NCBI GenBank assembly: GCA_041663645.1
Contig: JBAYMH010000004.1
Coordinates: forward strand, 1 to 64,000
DNA from: Minisyncoccus sp023229485
GTDB lineage: Bacteria > Patescibacteriota > Minisyncoccia > Minisyncoccales > Minisyncoccaceae
Length of the DNA stretch: 64,000 nt
Direction of reading: 5' to 3'
Shown here: in pieces, positions 53,147 to 59,437 of the stretch
Layout of the letters: the number at the start of each line of letters is the position of its first letter
Position numbering within the stretch: position 1 is the first letter of the stretch
The notes under the pieces: model-generated
What the model was told of the DNA's origin: nothing
Databases searched by the model: none
The model's input: only the letters and a program-made list of their open reading frames with translations
Translations under genes and position numbers: made by a program

Positions 53147-53189
53147 GAATCCCGTCTTCCTTTAAAAAACTAGAGTATGTGGTTATTAT

Positions 53190-53262
53190 GCGGGAGTAGC
53201 TTAGTTGGTAGAGCGTTTGCTTCCCAAGCAAAAGATCGCGGGTTCGAATCCCGTCTTCCGCT
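53190..53262 (+). tRNA. tRNA-Gly (anticodon CCC)
   Basis: A full cloverleaf: acceptor GCGGGAG/CTTCCGC, D arm GCTT...GAGC, anticodon stem TTTGC/GCAAA around TTCCCAA, T arm GCGGG/CCCGT with TTCGAAT. The discriminator is T and CCA is not encoded. It reads GGG codons. It is the intact counterpart of the interrupted copy just upstream. Confidence 0.95.
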
Positions 53263-53278
53263 CATATTTAAAAAAAGA

Positions 53279-53378
53279 AAGATGGGATTTGAAGCCGGAA
53301 GTGCGGCTGGCACTGAGGCAGGCCGGAGGAAAATTCTAGCAAGAATTTATCCGATGGCGAATCCCGTCTTCCGCTCAT
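53279..53378 (+). repeat. Element C with duplicated tRNA-Gly 3' end
   Basis: AAGATGGGATTTG (53279-53291) pairs over 13 bp with CGAATCCCGTCTT (53358-53370). The second arm is part of a 21-bp exact copy (53358-53378) of the tRNA-Gly 3' end at 53245-53265. Inside are GTGC-GGCT-GGCAC and AAATTCT-AGCA-AGAATTT (53331-53348). The last is almost the exact reverse complement of hairpin 1 of repeat copies 1 and 3. Confidence 0.75.
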
Positions 53379-53398
53379 TTTGAAATCTGTTTAGTTTG

Positions 53399-53440
53399 GC
53401 TATGAGATCAAACCTCCCAAAGGAGGTTGCGACCTCATAG
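53399..53440. other. Long imperfect hairpin before tRNA-Leu
   Basis: CTATGAG pairs with CTCATAG and, inside, AACCTCC-CAAA-GGAGGTT forms a second stem. No T-run follows, so it is not a standard terminator. It may be a processing site or yet another structured insert. Confidence 0.5.
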
Positions 53441-53453
53441 TTGTGATGAGTCT

Positions 53454-53535
53454 GGGCATGTGGCGGAATTGGCAGACGCGTACGCTTCAGGTGCGTATGA
53501 AGAAATTCGTGTGAGTTCAAGTCTCACCATGCCCA
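53454..53535 (+). tRNA. tRNA-Leu (anticodon CAG)
   Basis: A class II tRNA of 82 nt: acceptor GGGCATG/CATGCCC, D arm with GGCGGAATTGGCAGACGC, anticodon stem TACGC/GCGTA around TTCAGGT, a long variable arm, and T arm TGAG/CTCA with TTCAAGT. The discriminator is A and CCA is not encoded. It reads CUG codons. Confidence 0.95.
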
Positions 53536-53695
53536 CAAAATAATTTAATATTAGTAGCTGAGACTTGAAGGCTTTTGATTGACTGAATCAAAAGCCAGCC
53601 TGAGCCAGTTTTAGCAAAAACTGATGCGAAGGCAAGTCTCACCATGCCCACAAAATAATTTAATATTAGTAGCTGAGACTTGAAGGCTTTTGATT
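53518..53695 (+). repeat. 115-bp tandem duplication from the tRNA-Leu 3' end, with element D
   Basis: The 63 bp at 53518-53580 (end of tRNA-Leu plus flank) recur exactly at 53633-53695, giving a 115-bp period. Between them is element D: GGCTTTTGATT-GACTG-AATCAAAAGCC (53570-53596), then CAGTTTT-AGCA-AAAACTG (53606-53623), all enclosed by TGAGACTTG (53559-53567) pairing with CAAGTCTCA (53633-53641). The closing arm is the tRNA-Leu T arm. The second copy breaks off after the first hairpin arm. Confidence 0.85.
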
Positions 53696-53772
53696 AAATC
53701 ATTATTTCTCCTTTTTGTATTCATTTTGTGGTATAATATTTTGGAATAAGAAATAAATTTAAAATCAAAAAT

Positions 53773-54540
53773 ATGAAAAATAAAGGATTTGCAATTCAGT
53801 GGATTATCCTTATAATAGTGGCTGTTCTTTTGGTGGGTGTGGGTATTTATTTTATTTTTGCTGGGCTAAAAGGTAATGAACAGCAAGGGAATCAAAAAAC
53901 TCCTATAGAGAATATTCCTGTTAATAATAATCCTGCCGAAACACCTCCTGTAGCTACAATTAAAGATGTTACTTATATTATTGATAGTAATCCTGTAAAA
54001 TTTATAGAAGGTAAGTCTAACAATTTTAGTGTCGGAATTTCAGCTCAAGGAGATTTTAATCTGGATGGAGGAATTGATACCGTGTCTATTTTGACTAATT
54101 CTCAAAATGATAAAAAATCATATTATATTTCCGTAGCACTTAAAGATGGGGATAATTTAAAAGGAACAAATGCAATTCTCTTACCATCCGACATGGAACC
54201 AAAGGTTATATCCGTAAAGGATAGTGTAATTATTGTTTCTTATGTTGAAAGAACTGACTCTGATCCGATTTATAATAGGTTAGCTAAAATAATTAGCAAT
54301 GGATATATTGTCGAGGATGGAATTTTGAAGGAAGTTGCACCTGCCGTAGTTGCTGAAAAAGGATGTATTTCGTCTGGCGGGAAAGTTATCACTCTTTCTT
54401 GTTGTAAGACCGCAAGAGATTTTCCAAATTTTTGTGTCATGGGAGCTTGCGGGTGTTCTCCTGCGAATAGCAGGGAAATAAAAGTGTGCGAGTGCGAAGA
54501 AAATAAATGTTTTAATGGTAATGATTGTGTAATTAGATAG
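53773..54540 (+). CDS. Exported hypothetical protein with Cys-rich tail
   Basis: The 255-residue protein has an N-terminal membrane segment (residues ~10-30), a Pro/Asn linker, a ~130-residue outward domain with GDFNLDGGIDTVSIL (~93-107) that resembles FG-GAP or dockerin-type calcium loops, and a tail (~195-255) with nine or more cysteines (CISSG, SCCKTA, GACGCSP, CECEENKC). The tail suggests disulfides or a small metal site outside the cell. I recognise no family. Confidence 0.72.
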   Translation: MKNKGFAIQWIILIIVAVLLVGVGIYFIFAGLKGNEQQGNQKTPIENIPVNNNPAETPPVATIKDVTYIIDSNPVKFIEGKSNNFSVGISAQGDFNLDGGIDTVSILTNSQNDKKSYYISVALKDGDNLKGTNAILLPSDMEPKVISVKDSVIIVSYVERTDSDPIYNRLAKIISNGYIVEDGILKEVAPAVVAEKGCISSGGKVITLSCCKTARDFPNFCVMGACGCSPANSREIKVCECEENKCFNGNDCVIR

Positions 54541-54579
54541 AATCGGTGGCTTGAGTAGAAGTTTTTATTCCTACTCTTA

Positions 54580-54708
54580 ATTTACAGTGAAGATGTGAGC
54601 CTTTTTTAGCTCTCTGAACCATAATGAAATAAGGTTGACTTTTAGGGAGTTAATTGATAATCTTTGTGTATCGATATCCTTAAATTGAGCATTTGATATG
54701 CTCTTTTT
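54580..54708 (+). other. Possible small structured RNA ending in a terminator
   Basis: The 200-bp gap holds hairpins GAGTAG...CTACTC (54553-54576), GAGC-CTTTTTTA-GCTC, a stem CTCTCT/AGGGAG enclosing GAACC/GGTT, and a final GAGCAT-TTGAT-ATGCTC (54687-54703) with TTTTTT. The first could end the upstream gene. The rest could be a small RNA or leader for the gene at 54743. No frame is convincing. Confidence 0.3.
54687..54708 (+). terminator. Intrinsic terminator before the 173-residue protein
   Basis: GAGCAT-TTGAT-ATGCTC followed by six T's, 35 bp upstream of the next ATG. Confidence 0.82.
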
Positions 54709-54742
54709 TAATGAAGATTATAATTGATGATATTTATAGAAA

Positions 54743-55264
54743 ATGAATTTTAAAAATTTGCAAGATAAATTAATGGCTATGGTGAAGAGTAAATATTTTT
54801 TAGGTGGCACTATAGTTGTAGTGATTGTTTTATTAATAGCGGTTCTATTTTTTAAAAATATTATTTTGATGAATTTGGCTAGCGTTACTAAGAATCCATC
54901 TTTCTGCGATAGTGTTGGGGATTCTATATATAGAGATACTTGCTATTTTAATTTTGCACTCCATGACGAAAATTTTAATGTTTGCGATAAGATGAATAAG
55001 GATTTGGTCAAGAATCTTTGTCGTGCTATTGCGAAGAGAGATGCTACCCTTTGTAACCAGGTGAATCAGTTAGAAGCTAAAGATGCTTGTTATTTGAATA
55101 TCAATAGATTTAAACCAGATATTTCGATTTGTCCAAGAATTGAAAATGAAAACGATAAAGATGATTGTTTTTCTTTTGTAGCGAAAAATAAAAAGGATGT
55201 TGTGATTTGTGAAAATATTAAAAATGATAAAATTAGGGAAGATTGTAAGGCTAGTATAAGGTAA
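54743..55264 (+). CDS. Membrane-anchored Cys-repeat hypothetical protein
   Basis: The 173-residue protein has one N-terminal membrane segment (residues ~19-42) and an outward region built of about five short units, each with paired cysteines in the form 'F/A-C-x(6-10)-D-x-C-Y/F', for example SFCDSVGDSIYRDTCYF and TLCNQVNQLEAKDACYL. The spacing suggests a disulfide-linked helical repeat. I recognise no family; similar repeats occur in surface proteins of CPR and archaea. Confidence 0.7.
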   Translation: MNFKNLQDKLMAMVKSKYFLGGTIVVVIVLLIAVLFFKNIILMNLASVTKNPSFCDSVGDSIYRDTCYFNFALHDENFNVCDKMNKDLVKNLCRAIAKRDATLCNQVNQLEAKDACYLNINRFKPDISICPRIENENDKDDCFSFVAKNKKDVVICENIKNDKIREDCKASIR

Positions 55265-55267
55265 ACA

Positions 55268-55300
55268 GAAAAAGACGCGAAAAAGGCGTCTTTTCTATTA
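55268..55300 (+). terminator. Intrinsic terminator after the Cys-repeat gene
   Basis: AAAAGACGC-GAAAAAG-GCGTCTTTT followed by CTATTATTTT, a strong hairpin right after the stop codon. Confidence 0.9.
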
Positions 55301-55341
55301 TTTTATGTTATAATAGTGCAATAAGTGATATATATATTTTT

Positions 55342-56259
55342 ATGAAAAAGATTATTTTGTATTTGGTGTTGATTATTTTGCTTTTCTTGGGATTGGTTTT
55401 TTATAATTATAAAAACAAAGAAGTTAATAATTTTGAAAGTTGTGAAAAGGCAAATGGTATTTTGTTGGAGTCTTATCCGCGACAGTGCAAATCTGGTGAT
55501 GGGAAAATTTATGTTGAAAATATTGTTAGTGAAATTGAAAAGAGCGATTTGATAAAAGTTGATTTTCCAACTGCTGGGGCTCTAATTGATTCGCCTTTGA
55601 TAATACGAGGAAAAGCTAGAGGTAGTTGGTTTTTTGAAGCATCTTTTCCGATTGAGCTGATTGATAATAAAAACAATGTGGTTGCTACGGGAGTTGCAAT
55701 GGCTACGGCTAATTCATTGACTGAAGACTTCGTTCCGTTTGAATCCAGAATGGAATTTGTTAATCCAGAGAAAAGGGATGGATTCTTGGTTTTGAAAAAT
55801 GATAATCCTTCGGGGCTACCAGAAAATTCTAAGCAAATAAAAATTCCTGTTGTCATTAATCCTAGCCAGAATCTTATAAAAAATAAAGTTTATTTTGCTA
55901 ACGATAATCTTGATCCTGATGTCACTTGTGAAAAGGTTTTTTCAGTTGAGCGAAGTGTTGTAAAGACGGAGGCAATAGCACAGGCTACATTGCAGGAGCT
56001 TTTAAAAGGAGTAACTGAAAAAGAAAAGAATGATGGATATCGTACGACCATAAATGCAGGAGTTAAGATTAATAGCCTAAAAATCGTAAACGGCGTTGCA
56101 AAAGTAGATTTCAGTGAAGCGATGGGCGAGGCAGTTGGTGGTTCGTGTAGAGTTAATTTTATAAGAAAGCAAATTGAAGAAACATTAAAGCAATTTCCTA
56201 CTGTAAAGAGTGTGGTAATATCTATTAATGGTGATTCGGAATATATTTTACAGCCTTAA
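55342..56259 (+). CDS. Gmad2-GerMN domain exported protein
   Basis: The 305-residue protein has a membrane anchor (residues ~3-22), a short Cys pair region (SCEKANG, QCKSG), a Gmad2 immunoglobulin-like domain (~72-172; DFPTAGALIDSPLIIRGKA and the typical WFFEASFPIELID), and a C-terminal GerMN domain (~185-305; VYFAND, LQELLKGVT, VDFSEAM, VKSVVISINGD). Such pairs occur in spore germination and lipoprotein LpqB-like proteins, but also widely in CPR without spores. An envelope role is likely. Confidence 0.87.
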   Translation: MKKIILYLVLIILLFLGLVFYNYKNKEVNNFESCEKANGILLESYPRQCKSGDGKIYVENIVSEIEKSDLIKVDFPTAGALIDSPLIIRGKARGSWFFEASFPIELIDNKNNVVATGVAMATANSLTEDFVPFESRMEFVNPEKRDGFLVLKNDNPSGLPENSKQIKIPVVINPSQNLIKNKVYFANDNLDPDVTCEKVFSVERSVVKTEAIAQATLQELLKGVTEKEKNDGYRTTINAGVKINSLKIVNGVAKVDFSEAMGEAVGGSCRVNFIRKQIEETLKQFPTVKSVVISINGDSEYILQP

Positions 56260-56307
56260 GTGACTAGTTTAGTTGATTTATAATAGAAAATAGGTAATCT
56301 TGAAGAT

Positions 56308-56457
56308 ATGAAGAAATATAAATATAAATGTGTTTCGATATGGACTTGGAATGCTCAGGCCGTAACGAGAACGTTAAATGAGTATGCGAATGACGGATGG
56401 GAACTTTTTTTCGTGGTAGGGTGTTGGCATTATTTTAAAAAAGAAGTTGATAATTAA
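56308..56457 (+). CDS. DUF4177-like mini-protein
   Basis: A 49-codon frame with ATG 56308 and TAA 56455-56457 encodes MKKYKYKCVSIW..., then LNEYANDGWELFFVVGCWHYF (in parts). YKYK at the start, LNxxxNDGWEL in the middle and a terminal aromatic strand are the DUF4177 pattern. These tiny proteins have no known function. It is short enough to be missed by length-limited gene calling. It lies 17 bp before the stomatin-like gene. Confidence 0.78.
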   Translation: MKKYKYKCVSIWTWNAQAVTRTLNEYANDGWELFFVVGCWHYFKKEVDN

Positions 56458-56474
56458 TTAATAAATAAAAACTT

Positions 56475-57236
56475 ATGAATGGTGCAATTATTATTTTGGG
56501 TTTAGTTATTTTAGTAGTATTAATTTTTAGTCTTCGTGTAATTAAAGAATATGAGAGAGCTGTTATTTTCTTTTTAGGAAAGTACACTGGCATAAAAGGG
56601 CCTGGTCTTATTATTTTAATTCCTATTTTTCAGACCATGGTGAAGGTGGAACTTCGAACCGTGACAATGGCGATTCCTTCTCAGAAGATAATTACAAAAG
56701 ATAATGTTTCGATAGATATTGCGGCTGTCGCTTATTACCATGTCGTTGATGCAGCTAAATCGGTTATTGCAATTGAGGATGTATTTTCTGCTGTCAATCA
56801 GATTAGCCAGACAACTGTAAGAAATGTTGTTGGTCAGTTTAATCTTGACCAGTTATTGTCCCAAACTTCAGAAATTAATAATCAGATTAAGGCGGTGATA
56901 GATAGTCATACCGAACCGTGGGGAGTGCAAGTAACAGCAGTTGAGATTAAAGATATTTTTTTACCAGAAAATATGCAGAGAGCTATGGCTAAAGAAGCTG
57001 AGGCAGAGAGAGAAAGAAGGGCAAAGATTGTTGCTGCTGAGGGAGAATTTCAAGCTGCTGAAAAATTAGGACAAGCTGCTGATTTAATGGCTAACCATCC
57101 AGTTGCATTGCAACTTCGAACATTGCAGACAATGGCTGAAATAAGTGTAGAAAAAAACTCAACGATTATTTTTCCTGCACAATTTATGACAACTGTGAAG
57201 GAAGCTATTGCGACTATAAAAGCTGATGGAAAATAA
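56475..57236 (+). CDS. Stomatin/slipin-like SPFH membrane protein
   Basis: The 253-residue protein has an N-terminal hairpin-type membrane segment (residues ~3-22), then an SPFH/band 7 domain: RVIKEYERAVIFFLGKYTG, KVELRTVTMAIPSQKIITKD and VGQFNLDQLLSQT. A coiled-coil region rich in Ala and Glu (AMAKEAEAERERRAKIVAAEG; ~175-200) and the final ISVEKNSTIIFPAQ are typical of slipins. It probably forms oligomeric rings that organise the membrane. The usual NfeD partner is not in the window. Confidence 0.93.
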   Translation: MNGAIIILGLVILVVLIFSLRVIKEYERAVIFFLGKYTGIKGPGLIILIPIFQTMVKVELRTVTMAIPSQKIITKDNVSIDIAAVAYYHVVDAAKSVIAIEDVFSAVNQISQTTVRNVVGQFNLDQLLSQTSEINNQIKAVIDSHTEPWGVQVTAVEIKDIFLPENMQRAMAKEAEAERERRAKIVAAEGEFQAAEKLGQAADLMANHPVALQLRTLQTMAEISVEKNSTIIFPAQFMTTVKEAIATIKADGK

Positions 57237-57259
57237 AAGCTAATACTTATTCACTAAAT

Positions 57260-57279
57260 TCCCTAATCGGGAGTTTTTT
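57260..57279 (+). terminator. Intrinsic terminator after the stomatin-like gene
   Basis: TCCC-TAATC-GGGA followed by GTTTTTT. Short but with a good T-run. Confidence 0.7.
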
Positions 57280-57352
57280 GATTGACAAATATTAGAAATA
57301 ATATACTTTAAAGATAGCTCCTTGAAAATTGAATGGAGAGATAGAGGTAAAA

Positions 57353-58819
57353 ATGATGGATTATTTTGAATTGGCTTTTCGAGGATCGCATATTCCTCAA
57401 GCTATAATAAGTATTGATTTAGTCTTTTTGGAAGTAAATCAGGCTTTTTGTGGCCTGGTCGGTCTTTCTTCGAAAGAGATTATCGGACTTGCAATGAAAG
57501 ACTTGAAATCGCGTAATATCGTCAAGTATCTCAAGGATTCTGGAGAAACTTTTCAAGATGCAATCAGGGAAAAGCGAGTAACTCATGGTCAGTCTTCAAT
57601 AGAGACTAAGGCTGGTTCTTTTGTGATCGAAAGAGCGAATACTCCCTTGATGGAAGGCAATGAACTGAATTATGTTATGATAATATACAATGACATAACT
57701 AGGATTGTTAAGGTTAAGGAGTATATGGCTAACGAGATAAAGAAGATGTCTGATGTCTATGGAAAAGCAGCTGATGGTAATCTGACAATTCGATATAAGA
57801 TTACTGAAGCTGATGGGGATACTCAGGACGCATTTGATGAATTAGTTATTCTTCGAGACGTGATGGATGGAGTTATTGCAGATTTGCGGGAAAGTGTTGT
57901 AGAAATTCAAAAAGGAATGGAAAGCGTAAATGAAATGATAAAATCTTCTGCGGCTAGTATTACTGAAATCAGCAATGCCGTTGTCCAGTTATCAACTGAT
58001 TCTGTTGTTGTAAGTGGAGACATTGGAAAAGCGAAACGGTCTACGGAAGACATTTTAAAAGGCATGGGAGACATGAGTACTGCAATTAGCGATATCTCAG
58101 TAAGTGTCACTGGTGTTTCTGGGCAATCGGAAGACATGAAAGAAGCATCTCATGGTGGTCTTGATCTAACTCGTGAAACGAAAGATGCAACCGATGGCAT
58201 TGTTACTTCAAATGATGGCGTTATTGCTAACGTTGAGGAAATGGATAAAAAAATGCTCGAGGTTGGCAAGCTGGTGAAAGTGATCCAAGATATTGCAAGT
58301 CAGACAAATCTACTAGCCCTTAATGCGGCCATTGAAGCGGCGAGAGCAGGTGAAGCGGGAAGAGGCTTTGCAGTCGTGGCAGCTGAAGTAAAAGCCCTTT
58401 CTCAGGATTCACGAAAAAGTGCTGAAAATATCAGTGATATCGTGAATGATCTTGGAGCTTCAATTAAGCATGTTAGAGAAGAGGTGATTAGAACCAAGGA
58501 AGTGGTTGGAAAAGGAAGTACACTTGCAACAGATTCCTTCGAAACCTTTAAAAGCATTGTCAGTGTAATTGATAGTATGGCGAACCAAATCTCTAGTATT
58601 GCTGCTGGGACTGAAGAAGAAGCAGCGGCAGTGGAAGAAATAACTGCTAGTATCCATGAAATAAATTTACTCCTGGAATCTGTGGATAAAGCATCGACGA
58701 ACACAGCGGCGTCAACTGAGGAAGTCTCGGCTAGTATTGCTGAGATTACAAGGAATATGGAACATATCAGCAAAGTTTCTGGTGATGTTCTTGAATCAAT
58801 AAAAAAATTTAAGGTTTAA
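57353..58819 (+). CDS. Soluble PAS-containing methyl-accepting chemotaxis protein
   Basis: The 488-residue protein, from ATG 57353 with GAGG just upstream, has no membrane segment. It has a PAS domain (~1-115; HIPQAIISIDLVFLEVNQAF), a HAMP-like linker (~125-175; KAADGNLTIRYKITEADGDT) and a long chemoreceptor signalling domain ending in the conserved tip IASQTNLLALNAAIEAARAG. The linker style recalls soluble receptors of methanogens. No cheA, cheW or flagellar or archaellar genes are visible. The gene looks clearly richer in G+C than its neighbours, which suggests horizontal transfer. Confidence 0.9.
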   Translation: MMDYFELAFRGSHIPQAIISIDLVFLEVNQAFCGLVGLSSKEIIGLAMKDLKSRNIVKYLKDSGETFQDAIREKRVTHGQSSIETKAGSFVIERANTPLMEGNELNYVMIIYNDITRIVKVKEYMANEIKKMSDVYGKAADGNLTIRYKITEADGDTQDAFDELVILRDVMDGVIADLRESVVEIQKGMESVNEMIKSSAASITEISNAVVQLSTDSVVVSGDIGKAKRSTEDILKGMGDMSTAISDISVSVTGVSGQSEDMKEASHGGLDLTRETKDATDGIVTSNDGVIANVEEMDKKMLEVGKLVKVIQDIASQTNLLALNAAIEAARAGEAGRGFAVVAAEVKALSQDSRKSAENISDIVNDLGASIKHVREEVIRTKEVVGKGSTLATDSFETFKSIVSVIDSMANQISSIAAGTEEEAAAVEEITASIHEINLLLESVDKASTNTAASTEEVSASIAEITRNMEHISKVSGDVLESIKKFKV

Positions 58820-58832
58820 ATTTTTTTTGAAA

Positions 58833-58857
58833 GGCACCTAAAATACGGTGTTTTTTT
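58833..58857 (+). terminator. Intrinsic terminator after the chemoreceptor gene
   Basis: GGCACC-TAAAATAC-GGTGTT with seven T's. The stem is short, but the T-run is strong. Confidence 0.7.
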
Positions 58858-58912
58858 ATTGGTTAGTTTTCCCTCTTGAATTTATTTAATTTTCTGGTAT
58901 TATGCATTGTAT

Positions 58913-59128
58913 ATGGAAAAAGAATGTTCAATTTGTGGCAAATCCTCTTTTATGGGAAGACAGTTTAAGAAATTAATTTCTAGATATAATCCAACCCCAA
59001 AAAAGAGAAAATATCCTAATTTGCAATGGTTAACAGTTCCTGCTGACACTAGCAAAAAGAAGTATGTTGAATTTGCCGGTAAAAGAGTTATTGCTTGCGC
59101 AAAATGCATTAAAGCCTTATCAAAATAA
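58913..59128 (+). CDS. rpmB: Ribosomal protein bL28, zinc-binding form
   Basis: The 71-residue protein is a large-subunit ribosomal protein. ECSICGKSSFMG at the start, KRKYPNLQW in the middle (canonical 'RRFxPNLQ') and VIACAKCIKAL at the end match bL28. The CxxC pairs at both ends give the four-Cys zinc-binding type. The ATG at 58913 was chosen over an upstream TTG at 58907. A terminator overlaps the stop. Confidence 0.9.
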   Translation: MEKECSICGKSSFMGRQFKKLISRYNPTPKKRKYPNLQWLTVPADTSKKKYVEFAGKRVIACAKCIKALSK

Positions 59129-59146
59129 GGCTTTAGTGTTTTTTTG
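59111..59146 (+). terminator. Intrinsic terminator of rpmB
   Basis: AAAGCCTTAT-CAAA-ATAAGGCTTT is a perfect 10-bp stem spanning the rpmB stop, followed by AGTGTTTTTTT. Confidence 0.92.
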
Positions 59147-59157
59147 GCGAATAATTT

Positions 59158-59231
59158 CGGGCTGTCGTATAACGGAATTATTTGCGCATGGGGTGCGTAA
59201 GACCTGAGTTCAATTCTCAGCAGCCCGACCA
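59158..59231 (+). tRNA. tRNA-Pro (anticodon GGG), CCA encoded
   Basis: Acceptor CGGGCTG/CAGCCCG, discriminator A, and CCA present in the DNA (59229-59231). The anticodon stem TGCGC/GCGTA encloses ATGGGGT. The T arm is CTGAG/CTCAG with TTCAATT. The D arm is weak (GTA/TAT with one G-T) but keeps GG. C1-G72 is typical of bacterial tRNA-Pro. It is the only one of the four tRNAs here with an encoded CCA. Confidence 0.9.
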
Positions 59232-59234
59232 ACA

Positions 59235-59259
59235 AAAAAATACCCAAAGGGTATTTTTT
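59235..59259 (+). terminator. Terminator after tRNA-Pro
   Basis: AAAAAATACCC-AAA-GGGTATTTTTT, 4 bp after the encoded CCA. Confidence 0.9.
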
Positions 59260-59437
59260 GTTAATCGAGCTTGTTTTGTTGGGAATTAATGATGATATCC
59301 AAATAAAGTTGTGGATATAAAAAAGGAAAAATGGATTTCATTTTTTGTTGGAAATCAAAAAGAGGAAATGAAAATAGAGATATTTGCTTCATTTTGAGCA
59401 GTATGTATGGTAAAATAAGTTTATAAAATAAAAATTT

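Larger units (their letters stand above)
52932..53160 (+). pseudogene. tRNA-Gly copy interrupted in its D loop and T loop
   Basis: Three blocks match the intact tRNA-Gly at 53190-53262: 52932-52946 (acceptor and D-stem 5' side), 53028-53059 (D-stem 3' side, whole anticodon arm and start of T stem; 32 bp identical) and 53147-53160 (T-stem 3' side and part of the acceptor). An 81-bp insert replaces TTGGTA of the D loop and an 87-bp insert replaces TTC of the T loop. The last acceptor bases are absent. Each insert is itself a cluster of hairpins. As it stands it cannot be a normal tRNA. Confidence 0.85.

Noticed and set aside
53177..53383. Open frame across tRNA-Gly (68 codons)
   Set aside because: It reads through the intact tRNA and element C, so the protein-like text is tRNA sequence translated by chance.
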